Source: Apostichopus leukothele
Lineage: Eukaryota; Echinodermata; Holothuroidea; Aspidochirotida; Stichopodidae
Assembly (NCBI GenBank): GCA_010014835.2
Contig: JAAAKB020032885.1
Location: 1 to 23,636 of the forward strand
DNA: 23,636 nucleotides
Direction: 5' to 3'
Numbering within the stretch: the first letter of the stretch is position 1; the number at the start of each line of letters is the position of its first letter. Below are positions 10,798 through 20,400 of this stretch, one piece after another. Both the position numbers and the translations under genes were made by a program. Under the pieces are notes generated by a model. It was not told the origin of the DNA. It saw only the letters and a program-made list of their open reading frames with translations, and did no database searches.

Positions 10798-11260
10798 ACT
10801 TACGTTTTCAGTCTAAGTTAGCCTATAGTCAAACGTCGGAGTGGAAAAGCAACAGCCGCCATTGGACTTTCAGACCATTCGCCGTGTCTAACAGAACTGA
10901 AGTCGATAGGTGATTTCAGTTAAGGGTATGCTGGTGCGGACATAATTATTACTGAAGTCACCCTCGGTTTGTAACGTTCCGCCTGGTCAACCCATACGGT
11001 ACCACTAAACGACGATTAGCTACCGTCCTCGACTCGAGCATACTTTTGCACACACACACACCATACAATACGACGTTATATGTGCATAGCTATATACATG
11101 CATTACAAAGCTGCAGCAGTAGCACAGTTTAGGGAGCGCTAGTTCTATTCTTAGAATCGCAGTAGTCATAGTCAGGTCACATCGAGGTCAAACTAGTTGA
11201 CGCTTTCTTCACCAATTTGACTTACCCATCCACCGCCTACATCGTTTGTGGGTAAGTATA
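10798..11260. promoter_or_regulatory. Candidate bidirectional promoter with outward donors
   Basis: CpG content rises here. On the minus strand AATGGCGGC (a YY1-like 5' UTR motif) is at 10854-10862 and overlaps CCAATGG, followed 56 bases on by the strong donor AAAAC|GTAAGT at 10803. The minus ATG at 10862 opens only 14 codons before a stop, so this would be 5' UTR. On the plus strand GTGG|GTAAGT at 11251/11252 is an equally strong donor. Two outward donors about 450 bp apart around a CpG-rich core look like a head-to-head promoter. The right-hand transcript could be the noncoding first exon of FBXO8, 6 kb downstream. No core promoter element was proven. Confidence 0.35.
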
Positions 11261-11465
11261 AATGAACGACGGAAGATTTTCATAGGAAGGATTGCAATGT
11301 TTGATTTCAAACAAACAGCTTAAGAAATAGTGTCGCAGATTGTGAAACATTAATTAGGTGAAATCTATTTGCGTCTGGCACTGAACGAATTCCGATTGTG
11401 CCCTTTGTTGGAATGTCTATCATGAGAATCACTCCGTCACGAAATGTTGATTCTCTGTACGGAAT
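11261..11465. other. Noncoding spacer
   Basis: No feature beyond background. Confidence 0.4.
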
Positions 11466-12075
11466 TTTCGACTATGGTTTTACTTAGCAAAAACTTTTAC
11501 CATCATTTGGAAATGTTGACTTTACATCGACATTTCACACTATTTCTTGAAATTCAACTTTATACCTCAATTTCGACTGTCTCGTTTCCTTGACAATGAT
11601 CTGAACTTCTTTAAATTAACTTCTTTTCTTTTTTGGTTTGAAAAAGTCGAATTTTCCGTCGAGAATTAACTCGAAATTTCGATCTTTCCTAAAACGTTTC
11701 TTAAAAGTACGATCCTTAACTATCGAAAATTTAACGTTTCGCAGCAAAATTTCGACTACATATCCCCAAAATATTCCCAACGTTCGTTCGACTAGTTGAT
11801 CTAATTATATCAACTTTATCTAAAATGTCGAGGTTGTGTTTCGATATTGGCCGGAAGTTTTAACCTCGGAATTTCGACTGTTTATCCTATTTATTTTATT
11901 ACCATTTTTTATTATTATGTAAATTTGCCTGTTTATTAGGTAATTCTACAAATTTATTAAAAACAATTGTCATTGTTTTATCAAGCTTTCGACGTAAAAA
12001 GCCATAATGTGGATGAAACAATGACAATTGACTGTTTGTTCAAATTTCGAGAAAAGAAACAGAGAATTCGATTAA
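11466..12075. repeat. TCGA-dense, degenerate repeat region
   Basis: TCGA occurs about 16 times in 610 bases, mostly as TTTCGA, TTCGAC or GTCGA. Base composition alone predicts about two. Blocks such as AATTTCGACTGT (near 11571 and 11868) and AATTTCGACTAC recur with irregular spacing, as in a decayed tandem array. No coding frame is present. Confidence 0.5.
11964..12030. repeat. Imperfect inverted repeat, 19-bp arms
   Basis: Left arm CAATTGTCATTGTTTTATC (11964-11982) and right arm GATGAAACAATGACAATTG (12012-12030) are complementary at 18 of 19 positions around a 29-base loop. It may be a cruciform or foldback, or the remains of a small inverted-repeat element. No target duplication was seen. 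Confidence 0.8.
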
Positions 12076-13330
12076 CTTATAACCTTCTTTAAGTTTGGTA
12101 TCAAAGAGTTGCTACCCATCCCATCCTTCTTCCTCCCCCGCCCCTTCCCCCCTCCTTACCTTCCTCCGCCCAGTCACTTTTCCCTTGCTGCAGGCCCTCT
12201 GCAGACGACCTCATGTCACTAGTCTTACAGATCCACATGCACGCAGTTGGATGAAACTGTGATGATATCACTGTGAAATCGGGTTATTAAATTCACGTCA
12301 GTGCTCTTATAGGATATTACCTTAACTATAGCATGGAAACAGCATAAATGTAATTCAACTCGAGTAGTGGTTGCAGCTACTGGTACTCGACACCGTGCCC
12401 AATCTTTCCCCACCACACACCGTCTGAATTACGTCAGTGTGTTAACCTTTTCCTGGTCCAACCCCCTCATCAGAGCAAAAAGTCACACAGATTTTTCATG
12501 GAATGGAATTTCTAAACTTGGCAGAAATTGTGATGATATCACGTGATGTATATACTTATTTCAGTTTGCCTTCAAAGTAAGGGCGCACTGTATACCCTGA
12601 CACACACGTACATGGTATTTGAACCCATGAATACTTGTCGACAGTGGTTGCTAAGTCTATAGTGATGACAAACATGTGAAGAATAATTGAAACCATATAG
12701 TATATCCCTATTATTAATACAACAGTAAACTGATCTTCAGTGACCTGCGCAAACGGTATGGGGTTTGGGAGAGTGGGGTGGACACATTTCCCCCACCTCA
12801 TTAGTCGTGGGAAAAATGTTCAGTCGAGGAATATTTGGTACATTCAGTCAGGGAACTTTAGTCTACTCCTTTAGGAACAGGACACCCCCTCCAGAACAAA
12901 TCCAGGGGGTTTTCAACCGTCATACTTACATTTAGAAGAATTCAATAGCACAACGTTGCATGTAGACTTAATTATAAACTTAATTTATAGCCTAAATATG
13001 CTTCAAAATGCACCATCTTTTCACCTAAGCTTACAATTGTTGTCTTTGGCGGTATGGGGTTGGAAGGGCGGCGAGACGCCAGATCACCCTACATGGAAGG
13101 TCGCCCCATGGTCACACCCTTCCTTTATAATATTCTCGACCTGCCTTGGGCCGTCCCTTGAAGGTTCATTAGCTACCTAAACCAGTCCGGGCAAATTAAG
13201 AATCTTTCCCCCATCCACTCCCACTGTCCCACACCATTGGAAACCTGTGCACATTTAGCGTTACTATACTACCCAGAGAAAGTGACTTGTTTGCTGGTAT
13301 GGAGTTAGCATCATAACTTTCTAACAATGA
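12076..13330. other. Intergenic DNA with C/T tracts and possible old repeat
   Basis: A pyrimidine-rich run at 12116-12160 is followed by mixed sequence. The segment 13040-13220 is more G+C-rich than its surroundings, with terms such as GGTATGGGGTTGGAAGGGCG, and may be an old dispersed repeat. GTGATGATATCAC is present near 12256 and again near 12530. Plus and minus frames here have no recognisable domain. Confidence 0.3.
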
Positions 13331-13987
13331 TATTCTTCTTAAATATTTTAGTAGGAAATTCTTCTGTTTGATGGCAGTAATTTTATTATATTTTTTGAAA
13401 ATTATAATATAAAATATTTATAAATATGGAAATAAATAGAAATGAAACTTCCTTTTATGGATTTACAAGAAAACCCATTCTTTTACCGTAAAATAGGTAT
13501 ATAAGTATACAAGATATTATTATATGCATTATTTACAACTTTGGATAAAAAATAGAAGAACACATTGTTTTTCATTTTATCGTTACCTTTAATGTCAGTT
13601 TCATTGTACAAAACAGTACAATATATACAAATTTATACAACAAATACCGGTATATACAACATTTACATTGTGGAAATTAATAAAAACAAGTTTAACGTTA
13701 TGTTACCTAATAGACACCACACAAAAATAACTGTGTGCACCAAGAAGCAACTTCATCTTTCTTTTAGTTTTTTTTTATAATTTCATTTTAGAAAACATTT
13801 TTATATATACAAATTATACAATATAGACAAATTATTATACCGTTATTAATTTACAGCTTGGAAATAAATCAACACAATTCTACATAATATACAACATACG
13901 GTAACCAACAGTTTTTTTTTATTAAACATATGTTATATTATGTATAGGACACTCACTCAATTATACCTCATCGATAGAATAAAAAGG
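13331..13987. other. Very A+T-rich noncoding block
   Basis: Dominated by A/T runs and TATACAA-type words (for example TATACAAATTATACAATA near 13805). A plus-strand frame at 13565-13780 follows from the composition. No gene is supported. Confidence 0.45.
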
Positions 13988-13995
13988 AAAAAAAA
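13988..13995 (-). terminator. Pol III terminator of tRNA-iMet
   Basis: A run of eight A on the plus strand, read as T8 in the tRNA sense, starts 7 bases after the tRNA 3' end. This is the standard RNA polymerase III stop. Confidence 0.85.
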
Positions 13996-14002
13996 TCTAG
14001 CA

Positions 14003-14074
14003 TAGCAGAGCGAGGTTTCGATCCTCGGACCTCTGGGTTATGGGCCCAGCACGCTACCGCTGCGCCACTCTGCT
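14003..14074 (-). tRNA. Initiator tRNA-Met (CAT)
   Basis: In the minus-strand sense the gene starts AGCAGAG and ends CTCTGCT plus discriminator A, a perfect 7-bp acceptor stem with the A1:U72 pair typical of eukaryotic initiators. The anticodon arm is CTGGG-CCCATAA-CCCAG with the three G:C pairs diagnostic of initiator tRNA. The T arm is CGAGG-ATCGAAA-CCTCG, carrying A54 and A60 in place of the usual TTC loop. The T-stem pairs differ from the vertebrate GATGG/CCATC and resemble the insect form. The D loop reads AGCGGTAGC where AGCGGAAGC is usual, so position 20 is T. No intron. It delivers Met to the start codon in cytosolic translation. Confidence 0.95.
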
Positions 14075-14643
14075 TACAGAGATTAATCATTAGTGTAAGA
14101 GTTAATATACATGTGGTCAACGCGGCTGACGCAATCACAATATTTCAAATTTCCCGCTGAATTAGGGGCGTGCTTTTGTATTACTGTAAACCAAAAGTTA
14201 AACCGTGAGCACTGCGACACTGCTATTCGAAGCACGTAGATGGTAAATGTATGTACATCCATGTTGAGATTTACAACGGTAACAGAAGAGAAGATTTCTA
14301 TGTTGCAACACATTATATTACGAAAATGTGTGATACTTACAACAACAAAAAAATTAATTAATTAATCAAATATAAATAAAATGCTCACATTCAAATGTTA
14401 TACCAAGAAATGACTACAATATGAACGACTGAAACATTAACTGCCAAATTGCATGTATGACATTTTAACAAAACCTATTGTTTGTACAAAAGTTAACTTA
14501 CAGAGGCCTGAGGTGGCCTCAACAGCACAGCGAAATGTTTTTAGTTTATACTATGAAACACACGTGTAATAAAAATACATAAAATGTGTAAAATGAAATT
14601 CATAAATCGCGTGTACGTAAAATCCAGGAAACATATGTTTACC
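14075..14643. other. Intergenic DNA beside the tRNA gene
   Basis: A minus-strand frame at 14083-14313 has no known domain. TTAATTAATTAATTAAT near 14351 is simple repeat. GAGGCCTGAGGTGGCCTC near 14503 is a short hairpin with 6-bp arms. Nothing else is supported. Confidence 0.35.
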
Positions 14644-14682
14644 CATAGAGCATAATATAAGAACGTTATATTATACTCTATG
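14644..14682. repeat. Hairpin with 16-bp arms
   Basis: CATAGAGCATAATATA (14644-14659) pairs with TATATTATACTCTATG (14667-14682) at 15 of 16 positions, plus one more A:T pair inside, leaving a loop of about five bases. It lies 17 bases from the tRNA relic. Confidence 0.85.
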
Positions 14683-14699
14683 TGTTTACTTTTACTGCA

Positions 14700-14723
14700 C
14701 AGAGCGATGTTTCGATTCTTGGG
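14700..14723 (-). pseudogene. tRNA 3'-half relic
   Basis: About 20 of 24 bases match the T arm and acceptor 3' strand of the initiator tRNA at 14003 (shared core CAGAGCGA and GTTTCGAT). The 5' half, including anticodon and D arm, is absent. It may be a broken tRNA copy or the remaining B-box region of a tRNA-derived SINE. Confidence 0.4.
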
Positions 14724-15093
14724 GCGGTAGGGTTAATTATCGAAGTCATGTAAGCTTCAGAACTAATTAGTAAATAAATTACATCAGGTCTATTTTTAAC
14801 ACTGGACTGCTGAATTATTGAGAATTTTAAGATAGCCTCTATAAGTAGCCTAATTTATTCCAACTTTGATCCGAAAGATGATGTGAAATGATGACTATGG
14901 TCAAATTTTATCAAATTTGACAAGGCGCGTCTACTAGGCCGGTCCTGGTTCCGAGATATTGTTACGAACAATTCTAAACGATAGATCGAAATACTTGTTC
15001 GGTGAATTGACGATTATTTTATCTTACGAATTATTTGTTACACTATTTCATCGAAGGTCTCTACGCTATGTGACAAGCGCTGCAGTGCAATCG
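14724..15093. other. Intergenic DNA, CpG rising
   Basis: No gene is seen. CpG dinucleotides become frequent from about 14920 (CAAGGCGCGTC, TCGAAGG), leading into the CRE/DR1 sites. Confidence 0.35.
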
Positions 15094-15128
15094 TGACGTC
15101 AATGATCGCGCAAAGTGGTCAAAGGTCA
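15094..15128. promoter_or_regulatory. CRE plus DR1 nuclear-receptor site
   Basis: TGACGTCA at 15094-15101 is a full CREB/ATF palindrome. Fourteen bases on, TGGTCA-A-AGGTCA at 15116-15128 is a direct repeat with one-base spacing, the binding form of HNF4, COUP-TF and RXR dimers. They sit in a CpG-rich segment about 2 kb upstream of the FBXO8 start, so an enhancer or promoter role is plausible but unproven. Confidence 0.45.
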
Positions 15129-15139
15129 TCGTGATGATA

Positions 15140-15598
15140 TCAAAACAACGTCACTAGGCAGTATGTCATAGGGTCACTGTAGCCTTGTATTTGTACTTGT
15201 AGACCAGATATTCCGAATTTTTTCAGCTCATCTAGCCTAGCTCGATACATTCTTCTTACATTTTGCCAACACACAATGAAAGGATAGAAAACGTTCGCCA
15301 AACTGAAGAGAACTATCGTTGTAAGGCTGTTTCTTGATATTCTACGTCAGTTGGATGGAAACATTTGTGTCATCCTTCTCAAAGTAGAAATTCTTTGATG
15401 TTTCGGTGAGTGTTTTGGTAGACGTGTTGTGTTTGTAACAATAACATACGTACTGGAAAATCGTTCGACTCTGTTCAGTGTTTGCAGCACATAATTCGTC
15501 TTACTCTCCGGTACATATAGTATTGGTAGCAGTTCAGCGAGTACCTTCACGGAATCGTTAAGACGATGATAGAATGCCCAACAATAATCACAATTTTG
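15140..15598 (-). other. Minus-strand open frame interrupted once by TGA
   Basis: Reading leftward from 15598 the frame is open for 83 codons, meets a TGA at 15349-15347, then stays open in the same frame for 68 more codons to TGA at 15142-15140. The second half has a hydrophobic stretch (IVLFSLANVFYPFIVCW) followed by a basic amphipathic run (NVRRMYRARLDELKKFG). There is no good ATG in the first half; the first usable near-start is GTG at 15550. Neither half is recognisable. Two chance frames, a decayed gene or a recoded TGA are all possible; chance is the default. Confidence 0.2.
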
Positions 15599-15849
15599 TT
15601 ATCAGAGTACCAATGTTACACATATTTAACAACCGTAACCATCCACTGCTTTCAAAGATATGCAATCGTATTTTTCGTACCCATTTCATAAAATTTCCTG
15701 TCTTATGCTCAGATTTAGCATATAATTATTATAAGAAGTATGAGTATGAGTATGATTATCAATGGATGATGTTGGCTAAATTAAAGTTTGACATAGCCGT
15801 AGACAACCATATTGACGAGAATGGAAAGCTGGATTTTATGTTACATTAA
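15574..15849 (+). CDS. Hypothetical 91-residue open frame
   Basis: ATG to TAA with 91 codons, starting 450 bases after the CRE/DR1 pair. The product is basic in the middle and acidic toward the end (DNHIDENGKLDF), with a Tyr-rich stretch (KKYEYEYDYQW) over an imperfect TATGAG repeat. No domain, signal peptide or membrane segment is recognised. It overlaps the minus-strand frame by 25 bases in divergent orientation. It may be a chance frame. Confidence 0.2.
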   Translation: MPNNNHNFVIRVPMLHIFNNRNHPLLSKICNRIFRTHFIKFPVLCSDLAYNYYKKYEYEYDYQWMMLAKLKFDIAVDNHIDENGKLDFMLH

Positions 15850-16737
15850 ATGAATTTGAATCACTTTGCCCATAGTTTTATCGGAATGATAAGGTATTTA
15901 GTCTTCATTGAATATTTTCTTTTTGGCTAGGCCTAGGCATATATTGAATTAGGCCTAGTAGCCTATAAGCCAAGTCCACAAATGCAGCAAATTTTCTGCA
16001 TTTGCAATCTTTATTTAGTGATGATAATAATATAACATGTACCACAACCTGTAACAACCTGTAAGTGTAATAGGTATGACTTCAGACAAACTTTGGCCAT
16101 GGATTACAAAGATTAAGCTAAGCACAGTAACTCTAGGTGGTAGTTTGTTCCGAACATTTGTGTTCAAAACAGAAAAAGAGTGATTAAGCAAATTGTAGGA
16201 GAATCTAATTGCAATTTATTTGAAGTGCTAATTCTTTGATTACAACCTCATTGTCTGGTGTTGTGCTATTGAGTGCCTTCCAAATCAAGAGAATAAGTCA
16301 AGAAAAATACTTATGCTCTTCTGGACCTTCAGCCATTGCAAAATTTCTAAGAATTGGAATAACTTTTTTGCAAAGTTAGAGATATGTTTTATACATACTC
16401 TGTGCATCCTTATCGTGTAGGGGAGGGGAGCATTGTCAACAGTTTGAAAGACCTATACTACCATAAACAAGGACAGGTACTGGGTACCATAAAGTTGAAC
16501 ACTTTGTCAATTCAAAGTTAGTTTTAAGGCTAGATTTTGATACTTATCAATTAAAATCAGGTAAGGATCTTCATGACATGTTTAAGCATCAGTGACTACA
16601 TTGGCAATAAATGGTATAAGACCATTGCTAAACCTAACATTCTCTGCCAGCAAAATTTACAGCATACTTATTATCCACCTGGTTGGGACAATTTTTTAAA
16701 TAATTACTATACTTTCATGTCAGTATTCAAAGTACTT
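15850..16737. other. Noncoding DNA upstream of FBXO8
   Basis: A TAGGCCTA cluster lies at 15926-15975. A consensus plus-strand donor CCT|GTAAGT occurs near 16061 and is another possible end of a noncoding first exon. No coding exon is seen. Confidence 0.35.
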
Positions 16738-17003
16738 ATACTGACAGTATGAACAGTATGAATATATCCTGTTTCTATTAGATTAAGTTTTGGAACTGTT
16801 CATACTATCACTGACAATATGAATATATCCTGTTTCTACTAGATAAAGGTTTGGAACTGTTCATACTATCACTGACAGAATGAACAGTTTGAATATATCC
16901 TGTTTCTACTAGATAAAGGTTTAGAACTGTTCATACTATCACTGAGAGTATGAATATATCCTATTTCTATTGGATGGTTTGGAACTCTTCATACTATCAC
17001 TCA
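16738..17003 (+). repeat. Minisatellite with alternating 61/70-bp units, four copies
   Basis: The block TGAATATATCCTGTTTCTA recurs at 16759, 16820, 16890 and 16951 (the last copy with ATTTCTA), with spacings of 61, 70 and 61. Each unit continues with GGAACTGTTCATACTATCAC. The longer spacing carries an extra GAACAGTTT-like 9-mer, itself a partial copy of the unit. The array ends 200 bases before the FBXO8 exon 1 acceptor. Confidence 0.9.
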
Positions 17004-17212
17004 CATAAGTTTGGAGCATGATAAGAGTCCTAACAGTTTAAAGTGCTGCTACTGTGGTACAGTACTTCTTAAACAACTTGTCTTTTTCAATTTCACCTCT
17101 ATTTGCATAGCAAGCAAATTTAACTTTAATTGTTATCTATCTAGATAAATCCAGCAGTCAGTATCTTGATTTGAAACCCTTTCTTTGTTTCCTCGTTAAA
17201 ACAGCTTGCAGA

Positions 17213-17433
17213 ATGGGTCATGCGCTGAGGAGGTTCCGCCATGATTCCCCTCACTTACCGAGATTCAATCCAAGGAGGAATGGGTTGACGGAGAAATTCC
17301 CCGACCTGAATGAACTTCCACCAGAATTAGCTATTTTAATTCTTTCAAACCTGAATGCAACTGATCTATGCCTCGCCATGTGCGTCAATGATTTCTGGAG
17401 GCAACTTGCCCTTGATGACCTACTTTGGCAAGG
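17213..17433 (+). CDS. FBXO8: FBXO8 coding exon 1 (F-box)
   Basis: Encodes residues 1-73 and two bases of Gly74. A CAG at 17202-17204 (or 17209-17211) just before the ATG suggests that a noncoding exon is spliced on upstream. The N-terminus is MGHALRRFRHD; a Gly at position 2 is shared with vertebrates. Most of the F-box is here. The donor CAAGG|GTTGGT is unusual beyond GT, but it is the only one whose phase joins exon 2 as WQG-LCYATWG. Confidence 0.92.
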
Positions 17434-20400
17434 GTTGGTGTTATTTCTGATATCCATTCAATCATTTATTGTTTTACATGTTGCATAGTAATTCTGACTT
17501 GTCTTGATTTTCTTAGTACTGTAGAAATAAAAACAAATACAATGGTTTTGTGTATATAAAGCGGCTGTACATCTTGAACGTGTTTAAGCAATTCAGTCAT
17601 ATTCAGGGAATAATTTATCCAGCATTGCATTATAAAAAGCCATACAAAATGGTGCAGTTGCTATATAAGAATAAAGATTTATAGCAGTTTTTCTACATAG
17701 GAACTACAGTATTCAATAAGTGAACAAAATTCAGAGCATTCGAAAAAGCTACACAAAATTTGAACGCTCAATTATTCCCTGGTATTTGCATATATTTTGC
17801 GATGCGATACCAAATAAATCAGTCCTGTACTTCTGAAAGTAATATTTAAAGGACAGTGTTGCTGAGTATCTAGACGTTAGTGTTCGATGTTTTGATGAAC
17901 TCGCTTTGTTAAATTTGCAGTTTGAATTGTAGAGCTCTGTGAGTTTTCACTGATCACTTGCTAAGTCCTCGAAAGAGTATCACTTTGATAGAGGTGTCGT
18001 TTCATTGGTTCTTTGTATTGGTTTTGAAAGGAAACATCTATCGCTTTAATACTGTACTCATAGCTCATAGAGTTCTTCAATACTCTGTGTATTTTCCTGC
18101 TTGGTAAATCTTTAACAAGGTATTGCAATATAGAGTCTTCCAAGTTGGAGTAGTTTATTTGCAATTCCATTTCCATTCATATTCTTAAAAAGTACAGATC
18201 GCGGAATAATTTAAAAAGTTTGTAGTTTAATTCAAAGTCATGAAATGCATTTGTTTTCTCTTTCTTGGCTATTTTGAGAGGTCCTGATAAAGAGTTTATA
18301 TTCTTTGTCTCTCCCCCCCCCCCCCACGCCCCTATTTAGGTTGTGCTATGCTACGTGGGGTTCAGTTTCGGCGTACCACAAGGAGAAGGACGCAAATTTT
18401 TCTTACAGAGAACTTTATCAAAGACTTGATGACCACTCCCTCCTCTTCAACTGGAATGCAGAACTGGTAAGCACAATATCCTTGAGAATCACTATTCCTT
18501 CCTCATCACCCTCAATATGAAGATAATATAGGCATTTATAGTCATGAACCGCAGGTCATTGCACGGTTGGTTGTCTTCGACTGATAGTTGAGAAATTGCT
18601 ACATTTCGTGGTTGGTTCCCCGACGAAGTCCCCCCGACTTGATACTCAGACGTAGTCGTAATGATGAGCACACAGTTGATTGTGGACAATGTTCCATGTT
18701 ACAACCGTCGAGTTGAGTCTGACTATGTTAGTTTCAGAGCAGTGTGCAAACAGGTATAAATAGTCTCGATGATTTCATTGAAAACTGTTTCCAAATGTTA
18801 AAGAAAAAGAAGTAGTAAGACCTGATTATTTGGGTTAAGAAGCTAAAAAACATTGTTTTGGAGGGACTGAAGGAATTGCATGACTGATAAAAGGTTCTAA
18901 TTACACAACAATCACATCTATGCCTTAATGTTGAGACATTAAAATCTGCATTGTTGTTAAGAGAATGACATTTCTTTGGGGAAATTAATTGTGTTTGTTT
19001 GTGAAGACTGTCATTGAAAAAATACATGGATCTGTGCTGTTAAGTTGGAGCTTCCAATTCTGCAATGGTTATAAAGAATGACATTTCTTTGGGGAAATTT
19101 AAGTTGGCAAATATGTCTTTTTATCAATTAAAAGAAATGTAATCGAACAATAATTGAAATCTGTACCTTTTCAGGGCATTGAGTATTTGCTTCGTGACGG
19201 GATCCTCAACAATGACCCAAAGGCCATCGCATATTTCATCAATTCAACAAACCGTCTTGACAGGTCACAGGTCAGACGGTTTGTAACAGGAAGGTAGGTG
19301 GCGTAAAAATTGCCTTTACTCATTATTATTATCGTCCGTAACTTGGGATTGATTAAAGAAGCATATTGGGTGTAGTTTGTAGAACAAATCAAATTTGAAA
19401 TGTTCCCCTTTAAATGAAACTGTGATAAAAGCCTATTTAATGCGCTTAGTATTTGTAGTTTTCCCTAGTTTGATTTGTTAATCCTCGTCAGTCCAATATT
19501 CTTTACATTTAAAGCACCTTTTTGTGGAGAAAGTGTCAAACTGTAGAAACTGACAAAACCATATCTTTTCTTGAGAATTTGCAAATGCATGTAGGCAATG
19601 TGGTACTCATTCTCACATATATTCAAGCAGTGAAACAATCATAAAAGCACTGAGACATTGTTAATTATCTGCTTTACATGGACGAGAAAAGCTTTACCTG
19701 GGAGAACAATGAACAATTTGTTTCCTTATTGTCTGTGGCATCAATTGTAGTTTTCTGTATTGTATTATGGAACTTAAGGAAGGAAATGATCGTGTTAGCT
19801 GATAAGATAAGTATTCTTCAAGATAATCTTTAAACTTCATATCTGATGTCATTTCTGTGTCAGAGACATTCAATGTTTACAGCAAGATTAAGGATTCCGT
19901 TTCTAAAATGTCAATGACTCTACAGTTTTTCTGCATTATTTGAAGAACTAAAAATGTGACACACAGCAATGGTGTCGTTCAGTATGATGCATAAGTCTAT
20001 TTGTTTTTGTGAGGAAATTCTAGCAAAATAAACCCATCCATTTCAAGTTTTGCCAGCAACATGAAAATTAAAGTACTTACATATAAAAAGAATGCAATAT
20101 TTTGGCTTAACTTTTTCTATTTCTTCACACATCTTTTGATTTTAATTTTGGATTCCTTTCCTACAATGTTTCAACTGAACTTTCATCAAACTTTGCTCCA
20201 TTTTTGCAAATATTTATCACTGGAGTACAGAACTGTTTGTGATTGAAAATGTTATAAGTTGTGTACATGCTTCTTCTTATTAGTGATTCTAGAAACTGAA
20301 TCAAACATTAATGTCTGTTTTAAGTGATTAATGGGTTTACTGAAATGAAATATAAACTTATATATATCCATCATTCCCATAGTATCATATGGTGCACCTC

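Noticed and set aside
12445-12476. Minus-strand CTGATGAG followed by GGAAAAG, hammerhead-like
   Set aside because: Stem II cannot pair between the two core segments and stems I and III are not evident.
14500-14540. Hammerhead-ribozyme-like block (CCTGAGG ... GCGAAATG)
   Set aside because: The invariant CTGATGA core is absent and stem II does not close properly.
17251-17457. Minus-strand frame over FBXO8 exon 1
   Set aside because: Antisense shadow of the F-box coding sequence.
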